From Corynebacterium appendicis CIP 107643 (GTDB lineage Bacteria > Actinomycetota > Actinomycetes > Mycobacteriales > Mycobacteriaceae): a stretch of DNA of 64,000 nucleotides. A program made the translations under genes and the position numbers. The notes under the pieces were generated by a model. The model was not told the DNA's origin and made no database searches. It saw only the letters and a program-made list of their open reading frames with translations. Shown here one piece after another: positions 38,195-47,605 of this stretch. Every line of letters begins with the position of its first letter. Position 1 is the stretch's first letter. The DNA lies in assembly GCF_030408415.1 (NCBI RefSeq), contig NZ_CP046976.1, positions 2,220,441 to 2,284,440 of the forward strand, read 5' to 3'.

Positions 38195-39451
38195 ATGACT
38201 GACTCCACAGACTCGCGCAACGGCGGACGCACAATCCTGCCGGCATACTTCGGTGAATTTGGCGGACAGTTCGTCGCTGAATCGCTTCTGCCGGCCCTCG
38301 ACCAGCTTGAGCAGGCTTTCGTCGACGCGTGGAACGACGAGCAGTTCATGACCGAATACCGCGGTCTGCTCCGCGACTACCTTGGCCGCCCGACGCCACT
38401 GACTGAGGCGAGAAACCTCACCAAGGGCAACGATTACGCGCGGATCTTTCTCAAACGGGAAGATCTTGTTCACGGCGGCGCTCACAAGACCAACCAGGTG
38501 ATCGGCCAAGCCTTGCTGGCTACGAAGATGGGGAAGAAGCGCATCATCGCAGAGACTGGCGCCGGCCAGCACGGCACTGCGACCGCCCTCGCGTGCGCAC
38601 TCATGGATCTCGATTGCGTGATCTACATGGGCGCCAAGGACATGGAGCGCCAAGCACCGAATGTCTACCGCATGCGCCTCATGGGGGCGGAAGTCATCGG
38701 CGTTGACTCGGGATCCGGCACGCTCAAGGACGCCGTCAACGAGGCGCTGCGCGATTGGACCGCGACCTTCCACGAGTCTCATTACCTGCTCGGCACTGCC
38801 GCCGGCCCGCACCCGTTCCCGACGCTGGTGCGCGAGTTCCACAAGGTCATTTCAGAAGAGGCAAAGGCCCAGCTCGAGGAACGGACGGGTGCGCTTCCCG
38901 ACGTCGTCGTCGCCTGCGTCGGCGGCGGCTCCAACGCCATCGGCATGTTCGCGGACTTCATCGACGACGAATCCGTGGAACTCGTCGGTACCGAACCGGG
39001 CGGCGAGGGCATGGACAGCGGCATGCACGGTGCCGCCATCGCCGCAGGTACCGTTGGCATTCTGCACGGCACGAAGTCCTACCTGATGCGCAACACAGAC
39101 GGCCAGATCGAGGAATCCTACTCCATCTCCGCCGGCCTCGACTACCCGGCCGTCGGCCCGCAGCACGCGCACCTCGCCAAGTCCGGCCGCGCCACGTACG
39201 TCCCCGTCACCGACGGAGACGCTCTCCGCGCATTCCAGCTCTTGTCGCGCCACGAAGGCATCATTCCCGCCCTCGAATCCTCCCACGCCCTTGCGTACGC
39301 CCTGCGCCGCGCCGAGGAGGCCAAGGAGACACAGTCGCCGACCACCATTCTCGTCTCCCTGTCCGGGCGCGGCGACAAGGACATCGCCCACGTCCAGCAG
39401 ACCCTCGAAGAGCACCCGGAGTACGTCCTGAATATCTCGGAGGAGAAATAA
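38195..39451 (+). CDS. trpB: Tryptophan synthase beta chain
   Basis: 418-residue PLP enzyme that condenses indole and serine. The PLP lysine is in [23 protein letters not shown] binds the substrate and [12 protein letters not shown] holds the phosphate. AAGGA lies about 8 nt before the ATG. Its TAA stop overlaps the trpA ATG by one base. Confidence 0.97.
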   Translation: MTDSTDSRNGGRTILPAYFGEFGGQFVAESLLPALDQLEQAFVDAWNDEQFMTEYRGLLRDYLGRPTPLTEARNLTKGNDYARIFLKREDLVHGGAHKTNQVIGQALLATKMGKKRIIAETGAGQHGTATALACALMDLDCVIYMGAKDMERQAPNVYRMRLMGAEVIGVDSGSGTLKDAVNEALRDWTATFHESHYLLGTAAGPHPFPTLVREFHKVISEEAKAQLEERTGALPDVVVACVGGGSNAIGMFADFIDDESVELVGTEPGGEGMDSGMHGAAIAAGTVGILHGTKSYLMRNTDGQIEESYSISAGLDYPAVGPQHAHLAKSGRATYVPVTDGDALRAFQLLSRHEGIIPALESSHALAYALRRAEEAKETQSPTTILVSLSGRGDKDIAHVQQTLEEHPEYVLNISEEK

Positions 39452-40293
39452 TGTCCCGCTTTGACACCCTTTTCGCGGACCTCGACACCAAGAACGAAGG
39501 TGCATTCGTGCCTTTCGTCATGCTCGGAGACCCCTCCGCCGAAGATGCCGTCGACATCATCAGCACACTTATCGACGCCGGCGCCGACGCCCTCGAGCTA
39601 GGCATTCCCTTCTCCGATCCCGCAGCAGACGGCCCGACCATCCAGAAATCGCATTTGCGTGCGCTGGACGGGGGCGCGACCGTCGATAAGTGCTTGGACC
39701 AGATAAGCGAGATCCGCCGCCGCTACCCTGAGGTGCCGATCGGCATGCTGGTATATGCGAATGTCCCGTACGTCCGAGGACTGGAACAATTCTACGCTGA
39801 CCTGCACACATCTGGCGCAGATGCCGTCCTGATTCCCGACGTGCCCGTTCGGGAAGGTGCCCCCTTCATCGAGGCCGCGACCGCCGCCGGCATCGACCCC
39901 GTCTACATCGCCCCCGCGCAGGCCCGCCCCGAGGTTCTCGAAGGTGTCGCCGCGAACTCCCGCGGCTACATCTACGCCGTCTCCCGCGACGGAGTCACCG
40001 GTGCCGAGCGCGAATCCCAGACGAAGGGGCTTGCCGACGTCGTCTCTAACATCTCCACCTACGGCGGCGCCCCGGTACTCCTCGGTTTCGGTATCTCCAC
40101 CCCGCAGCACGTTGCCGACGCTGTCGCCGCTGGGGCCGCCGGTGCGATCACCGGCTCCGCCATCGCGAAGATCATCGACGCCCACGTCGAGTACTCTCAC
40201 CCGAACCCGGGCACCATCCGCGATAAGGACGCCCTGACAGCGGAGCTTCGCGAGTACGTCGCCACCATGAAGCAGGCTACGATCAAGCCATGA
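39451..40293 (+). CDS. trpA: Tryptophan synthase alpha chain
   Basis: 280-residue TIM-barrel subunit that releases indole from indole-3-glycerol phosphate. Catalytic Glu lies in DALELGIPFSDPAADGP, with Asp in VLIPDVPVRE; GFGISTPQHV is the phosphate-binding region. The start overlaps the trpB stop and the stop overlaps the ATG of the Rieske gene, so the operon continues downstream. Confidence 0.97.
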   Translation: MSRFDTLFADLDTKNEGAFVPFVMLGDPSAEDAVDIISTLIDAGADALELGIPFSDPAADGPTIQKSHLRALDGGATVDKCLDQISEIRRRYPEVPIGMLVYANVPYVRGLEQFYADLHTSGADAVLIPDVPVREGAPFIEAATAAGIDPVYIAPAQARPEVLEGVAANSRGYIYAVSRDGVTGAERESQTKGLADVVSNISTYGGAPVLLGFGISTPQHVADAVAAGAAGAITGSAIAKIIDAHVEYSHPNPGTIRDKDALTAELREYVATMKQATIKP

Positions 40294-40688
40294 CTGAGTT
40301 CTCCCGCCCCGCGCCCGGCCCCTCCTGCTCCCGCCGCACGTTCCTGCTCGGCACAGCGACGACTTTCGCCGGTGTTTTTCTCGCCGCCTGCGGCAAGGCC
40401 CCGTCCGCTGACGTCGCCGCGACGGAGGTTCCCGTGGGTAGCGCGGTGATCGTGGACAACATCATCATCGCCCAGCCCAGCGAGGGGCAGTTCGTCGCCT
40501 ACTCCACCACGTGCCCCCACCAAGGCAGCCCTATCACGGAGGTCGACGGCGACACTGTCCGTTGCCCATCCCACGGCTCGACGTTCGATATCGCGACGGG
40601 CGAGCCCGTCTCCGGCCCGGCAACGAGCGGCATGACTACCGTCCCTGTCCGCGAGGAGGGCGGCACCATCGTCGCCGGCGATCAGTAA
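40290..40688 (+). CDS. Tat-exported Rieske [2Fe-2S] lipoprotein
   Basis: 132-residue small Rieske protein. The N-terminus has a twin-arginine motif (CSRRTFLLG) and a lipobox (LAAC near residue 33), so it should be folded in the cytoplasm, exported by Tat and anchored as a lipoprotein. The cluster ligands are in CPHQG and CPSHGSTFD. Partner oxidoreductases are unknown. The four-base overlap with trpA (ATGA) shows it is translated as part of the trp operon. Confidence 0.85.
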   Translation: MTEFSRPAPGPSCSRRTFLLGTATTFAGVFLAACGKAPSADVAATEVPVGSAVIVDNIIIAQPSEGQFVAYSTTCPHQGSPITEVDGDTVRCPSHGSTFDIATGEPVSGPATSGMTTVPVREEGGTIVAGDQ

Positions 40689-40714
40689 GACAAGGAAGGC
40701 AGGGAGAATCTCCG

Positions 40715-41038
40715 ATGACACTCTTCGTAAAGACGATCTTCACCGCCCCCGACGGATCCGGCCTCGTCAACGTTGCTGAACTCGCCGAGCTCGACAACAC
40801 CCGCACCAATTGCCGCATGGTCCGGATGATCGAGCTCACACCGGACCACTCCATCGTCGGCGCATTCACCGACGGGAAGGTCCACGGCAGCGCGAACACC
40901 CCCCTCGATGTCGTGCCCCACCCCGACAGGCTGGGCCAATTCGACGACATTGAACACCACATGCTCGAGCAAGGCGAGTTCGACGGTCTCTGGGCCGAAG
41001 CGCAGACTCTCTTCCCCGATCTTCCTGACCGAAAGTAA
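40715..41038 (+). CDS. Small protein of unknown function, 107 residues
   Basis: Soluble 107-residue protein, MTLFVKTIFTAPDG at the start, with no recognised motif. GGGAG precedes the ATG by about 8 nt. It lies 26 bp after the Rieske gene and 6 bp before a lipoprotein gene, so it is probably cotranscribed with the trp operon tail. Confidence 0.65.
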   Translation: MTLFVKTIFTAPDGSGLVNVAELAELDNTRTNCRMVRMIELTPDHSIVGAFTDGKVHGSANTPLDVVPHPDRLGQFDDIEHHMLEQGEFDGLWAEAQTLFPDLPDRK

Positions 41039-41044
41039 AAGCAC

Positions 41045-41575
41045 ATGGCGCAGTCGCTGGCCCACCGTTCCACGAAGATTCTGGCCGGTATTTTCCTCGC
41101 GTCCACAGCGCTTGCGGGTTGCGGTGAGTCTTCGGACAATCTCGACGAGCCCTCGCTGACCGCAAGCACAACTTCGAGCGAATCTTCTACTAGCGAACAG
41201 CCCAGCAGCTCGTCCCCCCGCGAGGCAGAGGCTTCGGGGTCTGAGAAAGATTCTGCCCCAGAATCCGAACCGGCTTCCGAGCGGAAATCTGAGCCGACAT
41301 TCGTGGAGTGCTACGAAGCGAACGCTGCACTGCTTTCCGACGGCAGCGTCGTCACCGACACCATCAACTGCGGCGTCGAGGAAGAACCAGAACAACCATC
41401 CGAACCTGCCGCTCCTGCCGAACCGGAATGCTCCGGTGGTGCAGCTGAATGCGGTTACGGCTACGACGAAAAGGGAAATCCGAACCCGTCCTCGGGTGAG
41501 CTCCAGACCCAGTGGGGTTGCGAGCAGGGCTACATCACCGACCCCGAATTGTGCGCTACGGTGAGCGAACTCTAG
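41045..41575 (+). CDS. Ser/Glu-rich secreted lipoprotein
   Basis: 176-residue predicted lipoprotein. The signal segment ends in the lipobox LAGC (Cys near residue 26). Residues ~30-85 are a Ser/Glu/Pro linker. The C-terminal part has five Cys (VECYEANAALL, INCGVEE, PECSGGAAECGYG, WGCEQGY), so disulfides are likely. It is the last gene of the trp-linked series and its stop overlaps the convergent HNH gene by 4 bp. Confidence 0.7.
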   Translation: MAQSLAHRSTKILAGIFLASTALAGCGESSDNLDEPSLTASTTSSESSTSEQPSSSSPREAEASGSEKDSAPESEPASERKSEPTFVECYEANAALLSDGSVVTDTINCGVEEEPEQPSEPAAPAEPECSGGAAECGYGYDEKGNPNPSSGELQTQWGCEQGYITDPELCATVSEL

Positions 41576-43266
41576 AACGGCGGTTCCTCCGGGAGTCGAC
41601 GGTGGGCCTGGGTTCCGGGTCTATCGTCCGGCTCCTTTTCTGCTCCATTTTGCGGACTATTTTCTGGCCCATTTTTCGCCGATTCTTCTTCTTCCTGGTC
41701 CTCGGGTGGCTGGGGTCGGAAGGGGAACTCGAGATTGAATTCCTTCTCCAATTCGGCGATGGCTTCGAGGGTCTCTTCGTACGTGATGGGCGGGGGCTCT
41801 GCCGATTCGGAACCAGATTCTGGGCCAGAATCAGCTTTGTCGTTGGTGGGGCGGGGGAGGTGGGCCTCGTAGGCGTCGATCAGCGTGTGCCCTTTTGCGA
41901 GAAAATTGGCCTTTTTGCGCTTCCGGTGCTCGATGTCGGACGTGGATGCGCGCCAGCGCGGTGCGGTCGGGGAGACCTGGGTGCCAATGAAACCGGAAGG
42001 TTCGGTGCGGGCGTACGTTCCGTCGTCGAAAAGCCAGATGATTTCGCCGGTGACTGGGTCCGGGACGTAGAACGCGCGGCGATCGGTCTTGATGTTGTGG
42101 TGGTGCGCGCAGAGGCAGTAGAGGTTCGCGGCGGTGGTCTGGCCACCGTCGTCGTACGGGATGCGGTGATCGAGCTGGCAGCTCCACGCGGAGCGCGTGC
42201 AACCGGGAAAGACGCAGGTACCGTCGCGTCCGCGGACGTAGGCTTTGATCTTGTCGGGCGCGACATAACCGGCGACTGCGTGGTCCTTGTATTCCTCGAG
42301 GTCGATAATAGTGTCAGCCAGCTCGTGGAAGGCCTCGGTGCCTGCGCCAGTGGTCCAGCCGAAGCCCGGCAGGAACGCGGCCCTGGACGGGTCGGGCAAG
42401 CCATTCTTCATCGGCGCGTAGCCGTAAATGGTGGCCGAGGTGGGCTGAACCTGGCCGAGAATGAGGAGGCGCAGTGCTTCCCACTGGTCGACGCTGTGCT
42501 CGCGAGCGATCGAGTTGAGCTGTGCGCGCATCGCGGCGACTTCCACCTTGTCGCCACCGACGTTCATGTACGCATTGCCCGGTTCCCCGGATCCTGACGG
42601 TGGCATGGAGAACGAAACCTCGCCTTCACCGGGGCCGAAAGGCTGCTTCTTCTCTTCGCGGTCCTTGCGCTTCTTCTCGTCGTACGCGGCCGTGGAATCG
42701 AAGTCCGCGATCATGGAATTGATCCGGTGAGTGATCGCCTTCTTGGTGGGCAGCTGCTGGTTCATCTTTTCCGGCGTGAACAGGGCCGTGAGCACGTCGT
42801 CGAACTCGGCGAAGACCTCGTCCGTCACGTTAGGGCCCAAGTCGGCGAGGCCATTGGCGACGGCGTTGATGCGCTCGAGGTCGAGACGGTAATGCGCGAG
42901 CTGAAGAGCGCGGAGCTTGGGCAGATTTCGCAGGCACATATACGCGGTGATTGCGTTGTCCACCTGTGGTTTCGTCATGCCAGTCTGAGTGCAAACCTGG
43001 ACGACTTCGCGGTCGTGGTCCGTGGAGCAGAACCCTTCACCGGGCTCAGAATAGCGGGCGAATATCTCCGTCTGCGCCTGGCGAATGGCCAGAGCCGAGC
43101 GGCAGTCCGCGTTGTCGAAATTCTCGGTGGCGAAGCATGCCTGCTTCTCAGAGCGGGCTCCTTTCTTATCGGTGTTCGTGCTGGTCGTGTTGTTGTCGGA
43201 ATCAGCGGGATAATTCTTCGGGTGGCTGTCGGGCTTTCTATCTTCGGGTGGTCTCGCTGCAGTCAT
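41572..43266 (-). CDS. DUF222 / HNH endonuclease-domain protein
   Basis: 564-residue protein of the DUF222-HNH (13E12 repeat-like) family common in actinobacteria. Residues ~60-330 form the helical DUF222 domain. The HNH nuclease motif is CVFPGCTRSAWSCQLDHRIP, then LYCLCAHHHNIK, with the Cys pairs, His-Asp-His and trailing His residues intact. The C-terminus is acidic and Pro-rich. Members often sit near mobile elements, but no such signs are seen here. The promoter has a TATACA -10 (43299-43304) and AAGG precedes the ATG. Confidence 0.85.
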   Translation of the reverse strand: MTAARPPEDRKPDSHPKNYPADSDNNTTSTNTDKKGARSEKQACFATENFDNADCRSALAIRQAQTEIFARYSEPGEGFCSTDHDREVVQVCTQTGMTKPQVDNAITAYMCLRNLPKLRALQLAHYRLDLERINAVANGLADLGPNVTDEVFAEFDDVLTALFTPEKMNQQLPTKKAITHRINSMIADFDSTAAYDEKKRKDREEKKQPFGPGEGEVSFSMPPSGSGEPGNAYMNVGGDKVEVAAMRAQLNSIAREHSVDQWEALRLLILGQVQPTSATIYGYAPMKNGLPDPSRAAFLPGFGWTTGAGTEAFHELADTIIDLEEYKDHAVAGYVAPDKIKAYVRGRDGTCVFPGCTRSAWSCQLDHRIPYDDGGQTTAANLYCLCAHHHNIKTDRRAFYVPDPVTGEIIWLFDDGTYARTEPSGFIGTQVSPTAPRWRASTSDIEHRKRKKANFLAKGHTLIDAYEAHLPRPTNDKADSGPESGSESAEPPPITYEETLEAIAELEKEFNLEFPFRPQPPEDQEEEESAKNGPENSPQNGAEKEPDDRPGTQAHRRLPEEPPF

Positions 43267-43298
43267 TGTGTTGGCCTTCAGTGAGTATTCTGTTTGGT

Positions 43299-43304
43299 TG
43301 TATA
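43299..43304 (-). promoter_or_regulatory. -10 box of the HNH gene
   Basis: TATACA on the minus strand, about 33 nt before the HNH ATG, within an AT-rich gap. The -35 is weak. Confidence 0.4.
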
Positions 43305-43399
43305 GAACACTCTTTCACATGGAGTGAACCATAGACCTGGACAACAACTGTGTATTCGCTTTTATGTTCGCTTTTGCTGAAGAATCCCCAGCTCAGCCC

Positions 43400-43408
43400 T
43401 GTGGATAA
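43400..43408 (-). promoter_or_regulatory. Isolated perfect DnaA box
   Basis: TTATCCACA on the minus strand (TGTGGATAA on +) lies alone in the 237-bp gap between the HNH gene and the secreted-protein gene, about 20 kb from the oriC cluster. The rest of the gap holds the HNH promoter and no gene. Confidence 0.7.
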
Positions 43409-43503
43409 CTTTTGCTATTCGAATGACCACGGACGCAAGACCGCCCGAAAGAAGACAGCCCGCGAAGCACCAAACCGGCCCGCGAAACTACGGCAAGTAC
43501 GCG

Positions 43504-44058
43504 TCAAGCTGCGCGCGCATCCTCCTGCACACGCGCGACATTCGCCTGAGCATCGCTCTGCAGGCGCGCGACATCAGCAGCAGTAGGCAGCGCGATCAGA
43601 CCAGCCTGATCAGCCGCAACAACGCCTCCGAGCAGTCCCGCCAGGACACCGGCGGCAATCCACCAGTTCAGCGCCGTGCCCAGCTGCTGGCCGCGCGCCA
43701 TGTCCCACTTCAGGGAGCTACCGAGCACCGGATTCGCGGAACCATTGTTGTCGTACCGCGCGACATTCCCGTCCTCCGCGGCCATGCGCTCTTCGTAACC
43801 ATCCGGAATGTCTAGGCCGTAAATCGACTCGATGATCGGGGAGAAAAAGCCCTTCCGCGCAGCCTCGGCCCACTCCTCGCGAAGCTTCTCATTCGTCGCC
43901 ATGCTTGAGTGCTCGGAGCTATGTGCAGGGGAGCTGAGCTCGAACAACGGCTTGATCGAACTACGGTCATCAACGGGCCGCTCCACGCCAGCATGCGCAG
44001 GCACAGCACCCGCAACGAGTGCGACGGACAGGGCAGCAGCGACGACGCGACGCTTCAT
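43504..44058 (-). CDS. Secreted protein with C-terminal membrane anchor
   Basis: 184-residue protein with a Sec signal peptide (MKRRVVAAALSVALVAGAVPAHAG, cleavage after AHA). Its middle is hydrophilic (KLREEWAEAARKGFFSPIIESIYGLDIPDGYEE) and a second hydrophobic segment (WWIAAGVLAGLLGGVVAA) precedes a helical Ala/Asp/Arg tail. The start at 44058 has AAGGAG 6 nt upstream. No family was recognised. Confidence 0.65.
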   Translation of the reverse strand: MKRRVVAAALSVALVAGAVPAHAGVERPVDDRSSIKPLFELSSPAHSSEHSSMATNEKLREEWAEAARKGFFSPIIESIYGLDIPDGYEERMAAEDGNVARYDNNGSANPVLGSSLKWDMARGQQLGTALNWWIAAGVLAGLLGGVVAADQAGLIALPTAADVARLQSDAQANVARVQEDARAA

Positions 44059-44300
44059 CAAAACTCCTTGCTCAGCAGAATTGCAGCACCGCAAACATAA
44101 GACCTCCACGCGGCCCCAGCAGCGCGTTCACAAGAAGTTCACCGGCAGAGAAACAAGCATTCGCTTATCGACGCCCACCCCTCCCGCACCAAACCCCCGA
44201 CCGACAGAATGGGAGAGCCTGGGCGGCGGGTGAATCGATTTGGGTCCTTGTGCTCCTGGATCGAAATCCTCTTCAGAAGCCCGAAGAAGGGGGGTCGCAC

Positions 44301-44648
44301 CTAGAGGACCAGATTGATGAGCAGCATGTAAATGGCGGTGCCGGTGAGGATCGATAGGCCCGCGCGGCGTTTCCAAGCATGGAGGGCGAGGGTGATCCCG
44401 GCAGCGATGAGGGCGGCGGCAAGGCCGTGGGGAATGTCAGGGTCGCGGGAAATAGAAGACATTGTGTAGACAACGAGGACAGTCATCACGCCGACGGGCA
44501 TGGTCGCGCCGAGGAACTGGACGACAGGGCTGTCCTTGAGCAGGCGCAGGAAAGAAAAGGGGAGGGCACGCAGGAGAACGGTCACGATGCCGACCGGAAT
44601 GAGGACGGCGGCGACCATCGAGAGGGTAACGCCTTCGGGAAGACCCAT
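44301..44648 (-). CDS. azlD: AzlD-type branched-chain amino acid exporter subunit
   Basis: 115-residue membrane protein with four hydrophobic segments, the small subunit of AzlCD/BrnFE-type exporters. LRALPFSFLRLL near residue 26 is the family's conserved motif. It begins 2 bp after the azlC stop, so it is translationally coupled. The pair exports branched-chain amino acids or methionine in relatives. No lrp gene is adjacent, unlike brnFE. Confidence 0.85.
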   Translation of the reverse strand: MGLPEGVTLSMVAAVLIPVGIVTVLLRALPFSFLRLLKDSPVVQFLGATMPVGVMTVLVVYTMSSISRDPDIPHGLAAALIAAGITLALHAWKRRAGLSILTGTAIYMLLINLVL

Positions 44649-44650
44649 GA

Positions 44651-45382
44651 TTAACGACCCTCCTCGCGGGCGGGGCGGAGCTCGAGGGCGCGGTCGACGT
44701 TGGGGAGCGCGTAGCGGAGCAGAAGGACGAGGAAATAGGTGGTCAGGGCGGCCATGAGGAGCCAGGACGGGGCGATCACGGCGAAAAGAACGGCGATCGC
44801 GGTGGCGGCCAGCGGCAGGGAGAAGTCGCGGTTGGAGGTGAAGGACTCGTAGGCGAGCACCACAAAAAGGGCGGTCAGGGCGAAATCCATGCCTTTGACC
44901 TCCGCCGGGATGACCACACCGAGAAGAGCACCGAGGATGCCGGGGATGACCCAGAGCAACTGGCAGACAATCTCGACGGTGAGGATGCGGGTGCCGGAGA
45001 GGGTCGAGCGGGTGGTCAGGGGAAGGGAGGAGATGACGGCGTAGGTTTCGTCGGTAAGCGCGTAGGTGGAGTACGCGCGGCCGAGGGACGACGAAATGCG
45101 GTGGCGGGGAAAGGTGAGGCCGTAGAAAATGTGGCGGAAATTCACCATGAAACCGGTGACTGCGGCGGACAGCGGGCCCACGCCGGCGCTGACGAGTTGG
45201 ACGGCGAGGAACTCCATCGAGCCGGCGTAGATGACAATGGAGAAGATCGGGGTCCACCACCACGCAAAGCCTGCTTGTGTCATGACCAGGCCGAAAGCGA
45301 GACCGAGCGGAATCAGCCCAAGGCCGACAACCCACAGGTCTTTGAGGGCGGCGCGGATCTCGTTACGGGTCTCGTTCCTCAT
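44651..45382 (-). CDS. azlC: AzlC-type branched-chain amino acid exporter subunit
   Basis: 243-residue membrane protein with the AzlC features GLIPLGLAFGLVMTQAGF, YAGSMEFLAVQLV and NFRHIFYGLTF. Together with AzlD it forms the exporter. TAGCCT lies 6 nt before the ATG; that -10 box starts with the TAG stop of the yqgE gene upstream, so the pair probably has its own promoter there. Confidence 0.88.
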   Translation of the reverse strand: MRNETRNEIRAALKDLWVVGLGLIPLGLAFGLVMTQAGFAWWWTPIFSIVIYAGSMEFLAVQLVSAGVGPLSAAVTGFMVNFRHIFYGLTFPRHRISSSLGRAYSTYALTDETYAVISSLPLTTRSTLSGTRILTVEIVCQLLWVIPGILGALLGVVIPAEVKGMDFALTALFVVLAYESFTSNRDFSLPLAATAIAVLFAVIAPSWLLMAALTTYFLVLLLRYALPNVDRALELRPAREEGR

Positions 45383-45391
45383 GGGCGGAGG

Positions 45392-46000
45392 CTAGTTGTC
45401 TTCGAGGTCGGCGGGGAACGTCGAGAAGAGGGGCAGGGGCATCGGCTGGCGGCGCAGCACATCGCTGTACAGGTCGGCCGCAGCGGGGGCGATGACGTCG
45501 GTGGGCAGGGCGGGAGCGACGTACCAGTCGCCGCGCTCGATCTCCTCGTCGAGCTGGCCCGGAGCCCACTCGGCGTACCCGGAGAAGACGCGCATGCCCT
45601 CGAGAAGACCCTCGACGGACTCGGGCTCGGCCTGCAGGTTCACGTGGACGAGGCGGTTGGCCAGGCGGGTGAGTTCGGGGTGGTCCTCAATGAAAGTACC
45701 GGAGGACGTCATGCCGACGGCAATGGCGGCCTGCGGGCGCAGCGGTCCGCCGACGTAGAGCGCCTGCGGCTTCGCCACGTGAGGCAGCCATTCGGGCATA
45801 ACCGAGTGGACGGCCAGCTCAGAGCGGCGGTTGAGGACGACGCCGAACGTGGCTTCGGGGGTGACGTCGATAAGCAAAATGACGGTGCGCGCGAAATCAT
45901 CGGCGAGCATGCCCGGCGCGGAAACAAGCAGCATGCCTGGAGCTGGCGTTTCGCGCTCGAGCGCGGTGAATAAGCGGTCCGCGTAAAAGAACTCAGCCAT
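45392..46000 (-). CDS. YqgE/AlgH (UPF0301) family protein
   Basis: 202-residue protein of the YqgE/AlgH fold with GMLLVSAPGMLADDFARTVILL, FGVVLNRRSEL, LYVGGPL and VFSGYAEWAPGQLDEEI. Its role is unclear; it is widely conserved. The start at 46000 overlaps the pcnA stop by 8 bp, and an upstream in-frame codon inside pcnA is less likely. Confidence 0.85.
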   Translation of the reverse strand: MAEFFYADRLFTALERETPAPGMLLVSAPGMLADDFARTVILLIDVTPEATFGVVLNRRSELAVHSVMPEWLPHVAKPQALYVGGPLRPQAAIAVGMTSSGTFIEDHPELTRLANRLVHVNLQAEPESVEGLLEGMRVFSGYAEWAPGQLDEEIERGDWYVAPALPTDVIAPAAADLYSDVLRRQPMPLPLFSTFPADLEDN

Positions 46001-47510
46001 TTTCCTTCTCCCACCAAGCCTTGAGCTCCGCGACGGCCTCGTCGTGGTCGAGCTCGCCACGCTCGAGGCGCAGATCCTTCATATACTTCCAGGCTTTGCC
46101 GACCTCGGGGCCCGGTTTGAGGTCGAGGATCCGCATGATCTCGTTGCCGTCAAGGTCGGGGCGCACGCGAGCGAGATCCTCCTTGGCGGAGATGTCCGCG
46201 ATGCGCTGCTCCAGCTCATCGTAGGTGCGGCGCAGACGCGCGGCCTTCTTTGGATTGCGCGTGGTGCAGTCGGCGCGCACGAGCTTGTGCAGGCGCGGGA
46301 GGAGATCGCCGGCGTCCGTGACGTAGCGGCGCACCGCGGAATCAGTCCACTGGCCCTCGCCGAAACCGTGGAAGCGCATGTGCAGGTACACGAGCTGGCC
46401 GACGTCCTCGATGACGTGCTTCGGGTACTTCAGCTTGCGCATGCGCTTGCGGGTGAGCTTGGCGCCCACGACCTCGTGGTGGTGGAAGGAAACGCCGCCG
46501 CCGGGCTTGATATCGCGGGTGTCCGGTTTGCCGATGTCGTGCAAGAGCGCCGCCCACCGCAACTTGAGATCCGGGCCCTCGTCCTCGAGCTCGGTGGCCT
46601 GGCGCAGCACGGTGAGCGAGTGGGCGTAGACGTCCTTGTGCTGCATGTGCTCATCGCGCTCGAGCTGCAGCGCGGGGATCTCCGGGAGGATGTGCCCGGC
46701 CAAGCCCGTCTCCACAAGCAAGTCAATGCCTTCCCACGGCTGGATGCCGAGCATGAGTTTGTCGAGCTCAGCCTGGACGCGCTCAACGGTGATGCGGCCG
46801 ATCTCGGCAGCCATGTCCGTCATCGCCTGCTTCACCCGCGGGCTGACGGTGAAACCCAGCTGGGAAACGAACCGGGCGGCGCGCAGCATGCGCAACGGGT
46901 CGTCGCGGAAGCTCACCTCGGGTGCCTGCGGTGTGTCGAGGGTGAGGTTTAACAGGTCCTTGAGCCCGTCGACGGGGTCGTGGAAGTCGAGCGACAACGT
47001 GCCGCCGTCGGCGGGCAGCAGCTCGATCGCCATGGCATTCGCGCGGAAATCGCGGCGGACGAGATCACCCTCGATAGTGTCGCCGAAGGTGACCTCGGGG
47101 TTGCGGGTCACACCGTCATAGAGATCGGCGCGGAACGTGGTCACCTCCACCTGCTGACCGTGCTTCACGGTGGACACGGTGCCGAATTCAATTCCCGTGT
47201 CCCACACGGCCTCGCCCCACTCGGTCAGAATCGCCTTGATCGTCTCCGGGCGGGCCGAGGTGGTGAAGTCGAGGTCATGGCCGAGGCGTCCCAACATCGC
47301 GTCGCGCACCGGACCGCCGACGAGAAACAGCGACTCGCCCTCGGCCGCGAACGCGGAGGCGAGCGGCCCAAGCAGGTCAGCGAGCTCTCCCACGGCGCTT
47401 TCCGCCCGCGCGAGCAAGGCGATGAACGCCGTTGGATCGCCCTTCTCCGGCAGGTCGAACAGCTCCGCCGGGTCGGTGGACGGGGTCGCGCTGCTGTTCT
47501 GGGTGGTCAC
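45993..47510 (-). CDS. pcnA: CCA tRNA nucleotidyltransferase / poly(A) polymerase family
   Basis: 505-residue nucleotidyltransferase that adds CCA to tRNA 3' ends. The catalytic part has [22 protein letters not shown] with the two metal-binding acids, and [13 protein letters not shown]. The HD domain has [11 protein letters not shown] and [10 protein letters not shown]. It starts at GTG 47510 with TAAGGT 7 nt upstream, so it is leaderless. It is divergent from the NUDIX gene, as in Mycobacterium (Rv3907c/Rv3908). Confidence 0.92.
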   Translation of the reverse strand: MTTQNSSATPSTDPAELFDLPEKGDPTAFIALLARAESAVGELADLLGPLASAFAAEGESLFLVGGPVRDAMLGRLGHDLDFTTSARPETIKAILTEWGEAVWDTGIEFGTVSTVKHGQQVEVTTFRADLYDGVTRNPEVTFGDTIEGDLVRRDFRANAMAIELLPADGGTLSLDFHDPVDGLKDLLNLTLDTPQAPEVSFRDDPLRMLRAARFVSQLGFTVSPRVKQAMTDMAAEIGRITVERVQAELDKLMLGIQPWEGIDLLVETGLAGHILPEIPALQLERDEHMQHKDVYAHSLTVLRQATELEDEGPDLKLRWAALLHDIGKPDTRDIKPGGGVSFHHHEVVGAKLTRKRMRKLKYPKHVIEDVGQLVYLHMRFHGFGEGQWTDSAVRRYVTDAGDLLPRLHKLVRADCTTRNPKKAARLRRTYDELEQRIADISAKEDLARVRPDLDGNEIMRILDLKPGPEVGKAWKYMKDLRLERGELDHDEAVAELKAWWEKENG

Positions 47511-47605
47511 CCGCCCAACCTTACAGCCCCACGCAAACCAGCCGAAGCAGTCATAAGCTCAACTCAAGTACCACATGGTCACCACGGACCGATACGATTC
47601 AAGAG

